DNA of 64,000 nucleotides from Curtobacterium sp. HSID17257 (GCF_003989515.1 NZ_RBLU01000002.1:1-64000), one strand, 5' to 3'. Positions 49,757 through 58,645 are shown, counted from the stretch's first letter. The notes: a model not told the origin generated them from the sequence alone. Numbers and translations are program-made.

Positions 49757-50584
49757 GTGACCGTGCAACCCGAACGACCCGGAAGGACACCCGTGCCCTC
49801 GACTCCCCCCGCCACGACCGTCCCGGCTGGACCTGCGTTCCCCGCGAGGATCGCGAACCGGACGGCCGCTACCGTCGTCACGCTCGTCTTCGTGGTGGTC
49901 CTCCCGCTGGTGCTGCTCGGCGTGTCCGCGATCCTGCCCGGTGTCGACGGCAGCCCGCTCGGGTCCGAGGACGCGCTCCTTCGACAGACCGCGGGTGACG
50001 CCATCGCTCTGCTGGTCGTCGCAGCGCTCGTCACGCTGCTCGGCGGCTGGCGCAGCGTCGTGTCGGAACGGCGGACGCGTTCCCGGTGGGGTGTCGTCCT
50101 CCTCGTCGGCTACGCGCTCGTCGCCGCGGCCACCTTCACGACACCGCTCCGGCCGGACAGCGGTGACTACCTCGGCGCGCTCGCGGTCGCCGTCGTGGCG
50201 GTCGCCCTCGTCGAGGAACTCGTGTACCGCGGCACCCTGGTCGCCGGCTTCCGACGAGTCCTGCCGGAGTGGGTGGTCTGGCTCCTGTCGACGGCAACGT
50301 TCGCGCTCGCCCACGCCCTCGGGCAGGGCCTCGACGGACTGTTCCAGGTGCAGATGACGTTCGTGCTGGGATCCGCCGCCTACCTCGCACGCCGCGTGAC
50401 CGGTTCGATCGTCGGGCCCGTCGTGGTGCACGTGCTCTACAACGCCGTCCAGGGGTTCCGCACGCAGACCTCGGACGGTGTCCCGTTCCTGCTCAGCGCC
50501 GGGTCGACGCTGTTCCTGCTCGCGGCGGCCGTCGTCGGCCTCATCGTGGCCATTCGGCACCCGCGGGACCACCATCGGGCCTGA
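49757..50584 (+). CDS. CPBP-family intramembrane glutamic endopeptidase
   Basis: A 275-aa membrane protein with about seven hydrophobic segments after a Pro/Thr-rich N-terminus. The Abi/CPBP motifs are present: ALVEELVYRGTLV (EExxxR) at about residues 155-167, FALAHALGQG, and VVVHVLYNAVQG. Such proteases (type II CAAX-prenyl-like) cleave membrane substrates; the target is unknown. The GTG at 49757 is chosen because CACAGT ends 7 nt upstream, although a GTG 9 nt earlier is in frame. Confidence 0.83.
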   Translation: MTVQPERPGRTPVPSTPPATTVPAGPAFPARIANRTAATVVTLVFVVVLPLVLLGVSAILPGVDGSPLGSEDALLRQTAGDAIALLVVAALVTLLGGWRSVVSERRTRSRWGVVLLVGYALVAAATFTTPLRPDSGDYLGALAVAVVAVALVEELVYRGTLVAGFRRVLPEWVVWLLSTATFALAHALGQGLDGLFQVQMTFVLGSAAYLARRVTGSIVGPVVVHVLYNAVQGFRTQTSDGVPFLLSAGSTLFLLAAAVVGLIVAIRHPRDHHRA

Positions 50585-50682
50585 TCGGCCCGGTGTCCTG
50601 ATCGGCTCGGTGTCCTGATCGGCCCGGTGTCCTGATCGGCTCGGTGTCCTGATCGGCTCGGTGTCCTGATCGGCCCGGTGTC
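50581..50682. repeat. Six tandem copies of a 17-bp unit
   Basis: CTGATCGGCYCGGTGTC repeats exactly six times head-to-tail, with the Y position reading C,T,C,T,T,C; a seventh decayed partial follows. The first unit includes the stop codon of the CPBP gene. Confidence 0.95.
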
Positions 50683-50753
50683 CAGATCCGCCCAGCCGAC
50701 GGGCCCGGGACTCACCGGCCCGACCCTGACCTCGAGCCCGCGCACGCTCCGGT

Positions 50754-51785
50754 TCAGAACACGGCGACCGTCATGCCGGAGCCGGTCGCAGGACGGTCCA
50801 TCGCCTCGAGCGCTCCCGGCAGGTCGTCGAAGCCGATGGTCGACCCGATCGACTCGGCGGGCCGCAGCCGCCCGGCGACCACGTCGTCGAGCATCGCGGC
50901 GTACTCCCCCACGGCGATCCCGTGGCTGCCGAGCAGTTCGAGCTCGTCCGCGATGACCCGGCCCATCGGGATCGCCGGCGCGGCCTCGTCGTCGAGCAGC
51001 AGCCCGACCTGCACGTGCCGGCCCCGGGGTCGGAGCGAGTCCACCGCCGCCACCGAGGTCGCCCGGCTGCCGTAGGCGTCGACGGACACGTGTGCGCCGC
51101 CGCCGGTGACCTCGCGCACCGTCGCCGTCACGTCCTCACCCATCTGCAGGGTGGTCGCGCCGAGGGCCGCTGCGCGTTCGAGCGCTGCCGGCGAGACGTC
51201 GACGGCGACCACACGTGCGCCCGCTGCCACGGCGACCAGGACGGTGGACAGACCGACACCGCCGCAGCCGAAGACCGCGACCCACTCCCCCGCAGCGACA
51301 CGTCCGCGAGCGTGCAGCGCGTGGTAGGCGGTGCCGAACCGGCAGCCGAGCCCCGCCGCCTCGGCGAAGCCGACCTCGTCGGGCAGCGCCACGAGGTTCA
51401 CGTCGGCGTGCGGCACGACGACGGACTCGGCGTACGACCCGGGCAGCGTGAAGCCGGGTTGCTGCTGTCGGGTGCAGACCTGCGTGGCCCCGTCGCGGCA
51501 CTGCTCGCACGTGCCGCAGGCGAAGACGAACGGCGCGGTCACCCGGTCGCCGACCGCGAACCCGGAGACGTCCGACCCGACGGCCGCGACGATGCCGGAG
51601 AACTCGTGACCCGGGACGTGCGGCAGCGCGACAGAGTCGTCGTGCCCCTTCCACGCGTGCCAGTCGCTCCGGCAGACGCCCGTCGCACGGACGGCCACGA
51701 CGACGCCGTCCGCGGGTGCCTTCGGCGCCGGGAGCTCGACGATCACGGGCATCGATCCGAAGCGGTCGTACTGTACTGCGCGCAT
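50754..51785 (-). CDS. Zinc-dependent alcohol dehydrogenase family protein
   Basis: A 343-aa medium-chain dehydrogenase. The catalytic-zinc ligands are in GVCRSDWH and GHEFSGIV; the structural-zinc lobe is CGTCEQCRDGATQVC with four Cys. The NAD(P) motif is VFGCGGVGLSTV. All motifs are present, so it should be active. The substrate is not determined. No close operon partner on this strand; its start faces the sigma factor gene about 100 nt away. Confidence 0.92.
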   Translation of the reverse strand: MRAVQYDRFGSMPVIVELPAPKAPADGVVVAVRATGVCRSDWHAWKGHDDSVALPHVPGHEFSGIVAAVGSDVSGFAVGDRVTAPFVFACGTCEQCRDGATQVCTRQQQPGFTLPGSYAESVVVPHADVNLVALPDEVGFAEAAGLGCRFGTAYHALHARGRVAAGEWVAVFGCGGVGLSTVLVAVAAGARVVAVDVSPAALERAAALGATTLQMGEDVTATVREVTGGGAHVSVDAYGSRATSVAAVDSLRPRGRHVQVGLLLDDEAAPAIPMGRVIADELELLGSHGIAVGEYAAMLDDVVAGRLRPAESIGSTIGFDDLPGALEAMDRPATGSGMTVAVF

Positions 51786-51888
51786 CCCGTCATCCTGGCA
51801 GAGCCACCGACGGCCGGTGGTCCGCCGACGACACGCACCGATCTGTCACACGAGTCGCTCCCCCGACACCTCATGATCGGAGGCAACA

Positions 51889-52515
51889 GTGAACAGACCG
51901 AGGGGGCCGGGCACCATCCCGGAGACGACCAGCACGACGACCAGGACGACCACCGGCACCACGAGCGACAAGGCCCTGGTCGCGGCGATCGCCACCGGCG
52001 ACGCCGACGCGTACACGACGCTGCTCGACCGGCACACGCGGTCGGTCTTCCGCTACGCCTGGGGACTCGCCGATCAGCGGTCCGACGTCGACGACATCGT
52101 GCAGGAGACCTTCGTCGTCGCATGGCGCCGACGCAGGGACCTGCGCATCGTCGGGAGCTCGGCGCTGCCGTGGCTGCTGACGACCGCGCGGTTCGTCGCG
52201 ATGAACACGAACCGGCAGCGTCGCGCGCACCGCGTCGACGAGCTCGACGAGCACAGCGGCGCCGACGAGGCCTGGTACCGCCAGGTGTCGCACGACGAGG
52301 CCGTGCAGCAGCTGCGGTGGGTCCGCGCGGAGATCGCCGCGCTCGACTCACCGGACCGTGAACTCTGCGAGCTCTGCCTGCTGCAGGACCGGTCCTACGA
52401 CGAGGCCGCCGCGATGCTCGGCCTCTCCCCCGCCAACGCGCGCAAGCGCATCCAACGATCCCGCGCCCGACTCCGCTCGAGCCCTGCGGCGCAGGGGATG
52501 GAGCAGACGTCATGA
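51889..52515 (+). CDS. ECF-type RNA polymerase sigma factor
   Basis: A 208-aa extracytoplasmic-function sigma factor. Region 2 reads VFRYAWGLADQRSDVDDIVQETFVVAW and region 4 ends SYDEAAAMLGLSPANARKRIQRSRARL. A Thr-rich disordered leader precedes region 2. The GTG has GGAGG upstream. The stop overlaps the next gene (ATGA), which is a membrane protein likely to control it. No typical zinc anti-sigma motif was seen. Confidence 0.9.
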   Translation: MNRPRGPGTIPETTSTTTRTTTGTTSDKALVAAIATGDADAYTTLLDRHTRSVFRYAWGLADQRSDVDDIVQETFVVAWRRRRDLRIVGSSALPWLLTTARFVAMNTNRQRRAHRVDELDEHSGADEAWYRQVSHDEAVQQLRWVRAEIAALDSPDRELCELCLLQDRSYDEAAAMLGLSPANARKRIQRSRARLRSSPAAQGMEQTS

Positions 52516-53495
52516 TCACGGTTCCGCCGCCCGAGGGGACGGCCCTCGACGACGCCGTCGCACCGATCCGCCGCGAGGTGCTCGCCCGGACCGTCGGTCA
52601 CCGCCGCGCCAGGTCCCGGTGGACCCTGGGCGTGGTCGGCAGTGTCGCCGCGGTGACCGCGCTCGCGACCGTCCTGGTCGCCGGCGACCTGACGGGGACG
52701 ACCGAGCACGTTCCCGTCGTCGGCTCGGCGCCGCAGGCCGCGACCGCCGCGGAGGTGTTCCGTCGTGCCGCCGACGCCACGGTGCAGACGAGCGACCCGG
52801 TCGTCGGTCCGGGCCAGTACCTCGAGGTCGACGTGCAGGAGCAGAGCCAGGTGTTCCTCGGTCCTGACTCCTCAGCCCTCGTGCCGTACTCGCTGACGGT
52901 CTACCGCTCGGCGGACTCGTCCGCCGAGTGGACCCTGGTCCGCACCTCGGGGGAACCGGTCGCGTACTTCCCGACGGACCGGGCGGCCGAGGTCGAGGCG
53001 GCGTGGGATGCCGACCCCGCCGGGTACCCGACCGGCACGGTCCGTGCGCTCGACGGCGCCTTCTCCGGACACCCCTGGGTTCCCGAGGACCTCGCCGACA
53101 TGCCCCGCGACCCGGACGCCCTCCTCGCGTGGGTCTCCGCGCACGCCTCCGGCTCGATCAGCCGCGAGGAGGCGATGACGGTGCTCATCACCGATCGGCT
53201 CGCGACCGGGATGGTGCCGGCGGACCTCCGCAGCGCCATGTACCAGGTGCTCGCGAGGATCCCCGGGGCGACGATCACGCACCACGCCGTCACGCTCGAC
53301 GGCCGCACGGGCGTCGGCATCGGGCGCACCGATGCCGGACGCGGCGACGAGTACACCGAGATCGTCGTCGACCCGACCACGGGCGACTTCATCGGGATGC
53401 GCTCCGTCGCAGGCAGGGCCACGCGCGCCTTCCCCGCAGGGACGGTGCTGGACTCGACGGCGGTGAGGACCTCGGTGGTCGACACCGTGCCCTGA
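52512..53495 (+). CDS. CU044_5270-like membrane protein coupled to the sigma factor
   Basis: A 327-aa protein with a basic N-terminal segment, one transmembrane helix (about 37-58) and a large external domain. This is the layout of the CU044_5270-type family found after ECF sigma genes, often acting as anti-sigma factors. The cytoplasmic part is short (about 35 residues). ATGA overlap couples it with the sigma gene. A strong hairpin follows. Confidence 0.8.
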   Translation: MITVPPPEGTALDDAVAPIRREVLARTVGHRRARSRWTLGVVGSVAAVTALATVLVAGDLTGTTEHVPVVGSAPQAATAAEVFRRAADATVQTSDPVVGPGQYLEVDVQEQSQVFLGPDSSALVPYSLTVYRSADSSAEWTLVRTSGEPVAYFPTDRAAEVEAAWDADPAGYPTGTVRALDGAFSGHPWVPEDLADMPRDPDALLAWVSAHASGSISREEAMTVLITDRLATGMVPADLRSAMYQVLARIPGATITHHAVTLDGRTGVGIGRTDAGRGDEYTEIVVDPTTGDFIGMRSVAGRATRAFPAGTVLDSTAVRTSVVDTVP

Positions 53496-53506
53496 GGGCG
53501 ACGCGG

Positions 53507-53556
53507 GACGGACGGGAGGCGCGTGGCGGGGTCACCACGCGCCTCCCGTCCGTCCG
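53507..53556. terminator. GC-rich perfect hairpin, terminator-like
   Basis: A perfect 21-bp inverted repeat (53507-53527 and 53536-53556) between the convergent sigma-partner and SDR genes. Its core GGACGGGAGGCGCGTGG is identical to the hairpin at 9161. Confidence 0.85.
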
Positions 53557-53565
53557 CTGGCCGGG

Positions 53566-54246
53566 TCAGTACTCGATGCGCCCGGTGCGGTCGTGGAACT
53601 CCCCCGTCGGCCCGTCCGGACCGACCAGGGCGAGCGCGACCGTCGCGTCCGTGCCCTCGGTCACGGTCTGGTGCCCACCGTGGCCGTTGAAGTCGGTCGC
53701 CGTGTAGCCGGGATCGCTCGCGTTCACGCGGAAGCCGGGCAGGTTCTTCGCGTACTGCACCGTCGCCGCGATGAGCGCCGCCTTCGACGCCGCGTAGGGC
53801 ACCGCGGCGACCGGGTACTCGTCGTGCCCCGGCGTGGTGAGCCAGCGCGCGAAGCCGACGCCGGACGCGACGTTGACGATGACGGGGTTCGACGACCGCC
53901 GCAGCAGCGGGAGGGCCGCCTGCGTCACCCGGACGACCCCGACCACGTTCGTGTCGAGCACCGCGGTGATCGCGTCGGCGTCCAGATCGTCGACACCGAA
54001 GGACGTCCCGAGGACGCCGGCGTTGTTCACGAGGACGTCGAGCTCCGGCAACGACGAGAGCGCGGCGTCGACGCTCGCCTGGTCGGTGACGTCGAGCTGC
54101 ACGAGGTGTGCGCCGAGCGCTCGGACGGCGTCACCGGAGGCGGTGTCGCGCATGCCGGCGTACACGGTGTGGCCGGCCTCGAGGAGTCGGCGTGCGGTCT
54201 CGAGCCCGAGGGAGCGGTTCGCTCCGGTGATGAGAGTCGTGGTCAT
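53566..54246 (-). CDS. SDR-family oxidoreductase
   Basis: A 226-aa classical short-chain dehydrogenase. TGANRSLG (about 7-14), NNAG, NVASG and the YAASK active site are all present. The start ATG at 54246 precedes TTTLITGANR; an ATG three codons upstream is less likely. It is divergent from an XRE regulator with about 100 bp between them; this pairing is common and suggests control by that regulator. The substrate is unknown. Confidence 0.9.
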   Translation of the reverse strand: MTTTLITGANRSLGLETARRLLEAGHTVYAGMRDTASGDAVRALGAHLVQLDVTDQASVDAALSSLPELDVLVNNAGVLGTSFGVDDLDADAITAVLDTNVVGVVRVTQAALPLLRRSSNPVIVNVASGVGFARWLTTPGHDEYPVAAVPYAASKAALIAATVQYAKNLPGFRVNASDPGYTATDFNGHGGHQTVTEGTDATVALALVGPDGPTGEFHDRTGRIEY

Positions 54247-54348
54247 GCACTCCACGATGCCCCCGCCGTTCCCGTCCTCCCAGGCACCGCTCGACGGTGG
54301 GACCGGCAGTACCAGGACCGTTCGCCCGACGGAGGCGATGATGGACGC

Positions 54349-55182
54349 ATGAGCGAGTTCGCGGAGGTGTTGCGCGCCTGGCGGGACCGGGTGCGTCCGG
54401 CCGAGGTCGGGTTGCCCGCGGGGCCGGGGCGGCGGACCGCCGGGCTCCGGCGCGAGGAACTCGCCGCGCTCGCCGGGGTCAGCGTCGACTACGTCGTCCG
54501 GCTCGAGCAGGGTCGCGCGACGAACCCGTCACCGCAGCTGCTCGGCGCCCTCGCGACCGCGCTCCGCCTGACCGAGGCGGAGCGGGACCACCTGTACCGG
54601 GTCGCGGGTGCTGCGGTGCCGTCGCGGGCCGAGGTTCCGCGGCACGTCCCGCCGGGCGTGCACCGCATGGTCGACCGGCTCGGTGACGTCCCGTTGGCGG
54701 TCTTCACCGCGGCGCACGACATCCTGCTCTGGAACGACCTGTGGGCGGCCGTGTCCGGCGATCCGAGCACCTGGACCGGGGTCGAGGGGAACCTGGTGTG
54801 GCGGCACTTCACGCAGGGGCACGACGGCGTCGAGTGGGACGACACGCACCAGGAGGACTTCTCGAGCGACCTGGTCGCCGACCTCCGCTCCGCTGTGGGC
54901 CGCTACCCGGCGGACCGGCGGCTCGCAGAGCTCGTCGCCCGGCTCCGCCGCGGATCCCCGGAGTTCGAGCGGCGCTGGCACGGCGCGCGCATCGCCGAGC
55001 ACCGGACGAGCCGCAAGGTCGTGCACACGCCCGTCGGTCCGATCGAGGTCGACTGCGACGTGCTCAGCGTGCCGGGCAGCGACCTGCGGATCGTCGTCTA
55101 CACCGCGGTCCCCGGCAGCAAGGACGCCGCGAAGCTGGACCTGCTCCGGGTCACCGGACTGCAGGAGTTCGCGACGTCCTGA
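54349..55182 (+). CDS. XRE-family regulator with MmyB-like C-terminal domain
   Basis: A 277-aa regulator. The N-terminal HTH is RREELAALAGVSVDYVVRLEQGR (about 34-56). The C-terminal domain (about 100-270) has NDLWAAVSG, RHFTQGHDGV and VVYTAVPGS, as in MmyB-like ligand-binding regulators. The ATG at 54349 has no Shine-Dalgarno; GATGAT 6-7 nt upstream suggests a leaderless transcript. Divergent from the SDR gene, which it likely controls. Confidence 0.9.
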   Translation: MSEFAEVLRAWRDRVRPAEVGLPAGPGRRTAGLRREELAALAGVSVDYVVRLEQGRATNPSPQLLGALATALRLTEAERDHLYRVAGAAVPSRAEVPRHVPPGVHRMVDRLGDVPLAVFTAAHDILLWNDLWAAVSGDPSTWTGVEGNLVWRHFTQGHDGVEWDDTHQEDFSSDLVADLRSAVGRYPADRRLAELVARLRRGSPEFERRWHGARIAEHRTSRKVVHTPVGPIEVDCDVLSVPGSDLRIVVYTAVPGSKDAAKLDLLRVTGLQEFATS

Positions 55183-55193
55183 CCCGGCGGTTC

Positions 55194-55225
55194 CCGCCGC
55201 GCCCGCCCTGCGGCGGGCGCGGCGG
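55194..55225. terminator. Terminator between XRE gene and dhaM
   Basis: A perfect 14-bp stem (CCGCCGCGCCCGCC at 55194-55207 with 55212-55225) and 4-nt loop, 12 nt past the XRE stop and 6 nt from the convergent dhaM end. It likely serves both. Confidence 0.85.
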
Positions 55226-55231
55226 TCGTCG

Positions 55232-55951
55232 TCACTCGCCGAAGCCGGAGCGGACGAGCGCGACGAGGGTGTCCACGGCGTCCCGCGCGTCGGGCCCGTC
55301 GGCTTCGATCGTCACGGTGGCACCCTTCGGCAGGGCGAGCGCCATGATCGCGAGCAGGCTCTTCGCGTCGACGCCGTTCACGCGGACGCGCGACTCGTGC
55401 TTCGCGGCGGCCTTCACGAACTCGGCCGCCGGACGGGCGTGCAGCCCGCTCTCGTTGACCAGCTCGACGGTCTCGGTGACCGCCCCGTCGGCGGAGCCCG
55501 CGTCGTCGACGGAGGACGCGCCTCCCGGCTGGTCACCGGTCGGGTCGGAGGCTCCCCCGGCGTCGTCCGCGGACCCTGCGGCCGACGCGGCGGCGGCCAG
55601 GACGGCACCGACGTCACCACCGGTCTGCGCGGCGACCGCCGCCGCGACCGTGCCCTCGACGAGCGGGGCCTGCGAGACGTGCACGCGCTCGCGGTCGGCG
55701 TCGTCGAGGAAGTCCAGCGCGGTGTCGGTGGTCAAGTAGGCGGACCCGAGGTCGCACAGCACGACGACGGCGTCGGCCGCCGAGAGCTCGTGGATGCCGT
55801 CGGTGATCGCCTCGAACGAGGTCCCGATGCCGCCGTCGTCCGTGCCGCCCGCGGCGACGAGCGGGACGTCGGCGGCCATCTGGCGGGCGAGCTCGACGGT
55901 GCCGGTCGCGATCGCCGCACTGTGCGAGACGACCAGGATGCCGACGGTCAC
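55232..55951 (-). CDS. dhaM: DhaM-like phosphocarrier: EIIA-Man and HPr domains
   Basis: A 239-aa fusion. Residues 1-120 form the EIIA-mannose-type domain with active His in LVVSHSAAIA. An Asp/Gly/Ser-rich linker (about 122-155) leads to an HPr domain with NESGLHARPAAEFV (His about 170) and SLLAIMALALPKG. It passes phosphate from the PTS to DhaL-bound ADP, making dihydroxyacetone kinase PEP-dependent. No EI domain is attached. It is last in dhaK-dhaL-dhaM. Confidence 0.92.
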   Translation of the reverse strand: MTVGILVVSHSAAIATGTVELARQMAADVPLVAAGGTDDGGIGTSFEAITDGIHELSAADAVVVLCDLGSAYLTTDTALDFLDDADRERVHVSQAPLVEGTVAAAVAAQTGGDVGAVLAAAASAAGSADDAGGASDPTGDQPGGASSVDDAGSADGAVTETVELVNESGLHARPAAEFVKAAAKHESRVRVNGVDAKSLLAIMALALPKGATVTIEADGPDARDAVDTLVALVRSGFGE

Positions 55952-56574
55952 GCGGCGTCCACCGCGGCGCGCAGGATGTACGCCGTCGACTGGGCGCCCG
56001 GGTCGCGGTGCCCGACCGCACGGTCGCCGAGGTAGCTCGCGCGGCCCTTGCGGGCGACGAGGGAGTCGGTGGACTCGGCACCGGTCACGGCGGCGTCGGC
56101 GGCGGCCTCGAGCACGCGCTCCGGACCCTCACCCGCCGCGGCTGCGGTGCCGGCGGCGTCGACGGCGGCCGACCAGGCGTCGACCATGGTCTTGTCGCCG
56201 ACCTCGGCCTTGCCGCGCGAGACGACGCCGTCGCGGGCTGCGGTGAGCACGGCGACCAGGGTGTCCGCGTCGAGCTCGGTCGCGTCGCCGGCGGCCTGCG
56301 CGGCCTTCAGGTACGCGGTGCCGAACAGCGGGCCCGCCGCGCCGCCGACCGTCGAGATGAGCTTCGTCGCGACCGTCTTGAAGACCGCGCCGGGGGTGTC
56401 GAAGGACCCGGCGTCGACGGCCTCGAGCACGGCGCGGAAGCCACGGTCGAGGTTCTCGCCGTGGTCTCCGTCGCCGATCTCACGGTCGAGCGTGACGAGT
56501 TCGGCGCGGTGGTCGTCGATCGTCGCGGCGGTGCGGCGCACCCAGTCGATGGCCCATGCGGTGTCGAGCGCCAA
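55948..56574 (-). CDS. dhaL: Dihydroxyacetone kinase ADP-binding subunit DhaL
   Basis: A 208-aa DhaL. The Mg-binding Asp cluster is REIGDGDHGENLDRGF near 34-49; TVGGAAGPLFGTAYL and KAEVGDKTMVDAW follow. ADP stays bound and is re-phosphorylated by DhaM. The likely start is TTG at 56574, with AGGAAGGA 8 nt upstream; no ATG or GTG in frame fits. The end overlaps dhaM by 4 nt. Confidence 0.93.
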   Translation of the reverse strand: MALDTAWAIDWVRRTAATIDDHRAELVTLDREIGDGDHGENLDRGFRAVLEAVDAGSFDTPGAVFKTVATKLISTVGGAAGPLFGTAYLKAAQAAGDATELDADTLVAVLTAARDGVVSRGKAEVGDKTMVDAWSAAVDAAGTAAAAGEGPERVLEAAADAAVTGAESTDSLVARKGRASYLGDRAVGHRDPGAQSTAYILRAAVDAA

Positions 56575-56605
56575 TTCGTGTTCCTTCCTGGATGGTGGAC
56601 GGTGG

Positions 56606-57607
56606 TCAGCGACCCCAGCGCAGCGCCGGGGTCTCCACCGGGGCGTCCCAGAGGGCGGTGACCTCCTCGTCGAGCACCGTGACGGTGATCGAGAAGCCGG
56701 GCATCTCGAGGGACGTGACGTAGTCGCCGACCACGGTACGCGCGACGTGGTGGCCGCGGTCCGTGAGCACCTCGGCGGCGCGTCGGTAGACGATGTAGAG
56801 CTCGGAGAGCGGGGTGCCGCCCATGCCGTTGACGAGGAGCAGCAGCTGCGAGCCCGCCGGCGCGTCGAGGTCGGCGAGCACCGGTTCGAGCACGCGGTCG
56901 ACGAGCTGGTCGGCCGGGGCCATCGCGATGCGCTCACGGCCCGGCTCGCCGTGGATGCCGATGCCGAGCTCGACCTCGTCGTCCGCGAGGGTGAAGGACG
57001 GCTCCCCTGCGTGCGGGACCGTCCCGGAGCCGAGGGCCAGGCCCATCGACCGGGTCACCTCGTTGACCCGTCGGGCGACCGCGGCGACGGCGTCGAGGTC
57101 GTCACCACGCTCGGCAGCGGCACCGGCGCACTTCTCGACGACGACCGTACCGGCCACGCCGCGGCGCCCGGCCGTGTACAGCGAGTCCTGCACGGCGACG
57201 TCGTCGTCGACCACGACGGACGCGACGCGGATGTCCTCCATCTCGGCGAGCTCGGCGGCGGTCTCGAAGTTGAGCACGTCGCCGGTGTAGTTCTTCACGA
57301 TGTGGAGCACGCCCGCTCCCCCGTCGACCGCCTTCGTCGCGGCGAGGATCGGGTCGGGGGTCGGGCTCGTGAAGACGGGACCGGGGACGGCCGCGTCGAG
57401 CATCCCGTGACCGACGAAGCCGGCGTGCAGCGGTTCGTGCCCGCTGCCCCCACCGCTCACGATCCCGACCTTCCCGCGCACGGGGGCGTCGGCGCGGTGC
57501 AGGTGGATCGGGTCCTCGACCAGCACGACGTGCCCCTCGTGCGCTCGGGCGAACCCCCGGACGGTCTCCGTCACGACGTCGTGCGGATCGTTGATGAGCT
57601 TCTTCAT
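56606..57607 (-). CDS. dhaK: Dihydroxyacetone kinase substrate-binding subunit DhaK
   Basis: A 333-aa DhaK. SGGGSGHEPLHAGFVG is the substrate loop; catalytic His that holds dihydroxyacetone covalently is in GIHGEPGRER (about 219). Full length and intact. The ATG has GGAGGTC upstream. It is the first gene of dhaKLM, 31 nt before dhaL, and divergent from glpF-glpK, so glycerol and dihydroxyacetone use are encoded together. Confidence 0.95.
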   Translation of the reverse strand: MKKLINDPHDVVTETVRGFARAHEGHVVLVEDPIHLHRADAPVRGKVGIVSGGGSGHEPLHAGFVGHGMLDAAVPGPVFTSPTPDPILAATKAVDGGAGVLHIVKNYTGDVLNFETAAELAEMEDIRVASVVVDDDVAVQDSLYTAGRRGVAGTVVVEKCAGAAAERGDDLDAVAAVARRVNEVTRSMGLALGSGTVPHAGEPSFTLADDEVELGIGIHGEPGRERIAMAPADQLVDRVLEPVLADLDAPAGSQLLLLVNGMGGTPLSELYIVYRRAAEVLTDRGHHVARTVVGDYVTSLEMPGFSITVTVLDEEVTALWDAPVETPALRWGR

Positions 57608-57678
57608 GACGGACCTCCACGGGTGCGGGGGCCGACCGCCGGCGGAGCCGCACCGCCGTCGTCGACCGGAGTGCGTTC

Positions 57679-57684
57679 ACCCTA
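57679..57684 (-). promoter_or_regulatory. Putative -10 box for dhaKLM
   Basis: On the minus strand TAGGGT (complement of 57679-57684) lies about 70 nt upstream of the dhaK ATG. The nearest operator copy at 57709 covers the expected -35 zone. Confidence 0.4.
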
Positions 57685-57708
57685 CAGCGGCCGCCCGTTC
57701 GCCTCCGG

Positions 57709-57722
57709 TGCACGTTCGTGCA
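57709..57722. promoter_or_regulatory. Operator copy 1 in the dha-glp region
   Basis: TGCACG-TT-CGTGCA, a perfect 6-bp-arm palindrome, identical to copy 2 at 57774. It lies about 100 nt upstream of dhaK. Confidence 0.65.
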
Positions 57723-57773
57723 TGAGGGTGCTGTCGTGGCCTGGTCCTCGGATGCCCCTCCGCACACCAGGCG

Positions 57774-57787
57774 TGCACGTTCGTGCA
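57774..57787. promoter_or_regulatory. Operator copy 2 in the dha-glp region
   Basis: Identical 14-bp TGCACGTTCGTGCA, 65 bp from copy 1 and about 130 nt upstream of glpF. A -10-like TATGCT for glpF is at 57839-57844. Confidence 0.65.
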
Positions 57788-57919
57788 GTTTCGCGAACTC
57801 GGCTCGTTCCGCGATCGCGTCGCGGTGACCGGCCTCACTATGCTCGGCCCCAATCACTCGACGGGGAGTGCCGGACGCAGCAGCCACCGGACCCCCACCA
57901 CTCGCACTGGAGGTCACCG

Positions 57920-58645
57920 ATGGACGGCATCGGCGTCAATTTCATGTCAGAGCTCGTCGGTACGGCGTTGCTCATCATCCTCGGTGGCGGAGTCGTCGCC
58001 GCCGTCTCGCTGACGAAGTCCAAGGGCTTCGGCGCCGGCTTCCTCATGGTCACGATCGGCTGGGGCTTCGCGGTCTTCGCCGGTGTGCTCGTGTCCTACA
58101 AGTCGGGCGGCCAGCTCAACCCCGCCGTCAGCCTCGCGCAGATGCTGCTCGGCAACATCAGCATCGGCACCATGCTCATCTACTGGGTCGCACAGCTGCT
58201 CGGCGCCTTCATCGGCGCGGTGATCGTCTGGCTCGCCTACAAGCAGCACTTCGACGAGGAGCCCGACGCCGCCGCCAAGCTCGGCGTGTTCTCGACCGGA
58301 CCGGCGATCCGCAGCTACGGCTGGAACCTCGTCACCGAGGTCATCGGCACGTTCGTGCTGGTCTTCGTCATCCTCGGCATCACCAACGGCAAGGCCCCGG
58401 CCGAGCTCGGCGCCGTCCCCGTCGCCTTCCTCGTGATCGCGATCGGTGTCTCGCTCGGTGGCCCCACCGGCTACGCCATCAACCCCGCCCGTGACCTCGG
58501 CCCCCGCATCGCCCACGCGATCCTGCCGATCAAGGGCAAGGGCTCGAGCGACTGGTCCTACGCCTGGGTCCCGGTCGTCGGCCCGCTCATCGGTGCCGCC
58601 CTCGCCGCCGGCGCTTCGACCTTCCTGCTCCCCGTCGTCTCCTGA
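57920..58645 (+). CDS. glpF: Glycerol facilitator / aquaglyceroporin
   Basis: A 241-aa MIP-family channel with six membrane segments and the two pore motifs, GGQLNPAVSLAQ and GYAINPARDLGPR. The Asp after the second NPAR (NPARD) marks the glycerol-conducting group. GGAGGT precedes the ATG at 57920. It is upstream of glpK by 53 nt in one operon. Confidence 0.94.
   Translation: MDGIGVNFMSELVGTALLIILGGGVVAAVSLTKSKGFGAGFLMVTIGWGFAVFAGVLVSYKSGGQLNPAVSLAQMLLGNISIGTMLIYWVAQLLGAFIGAVIVWLAYKQHFDEEPDAAAKLGVFSTGPAIRSYGWNLVTEVIGTFVLVFVILGITNGKAPAELGAVPVAFLVIAIGVSLGGPTGYAINPARDLGPRIAHAILPIKGKGSSDWSYAWVPVVGPLIGAALAAGASTFLLPVVS

Noticed and set aside
50581-50682. CRISPR-like short repeat array
   Set aside because: Units are directly adjacent without spacers, and no cas gene is present.
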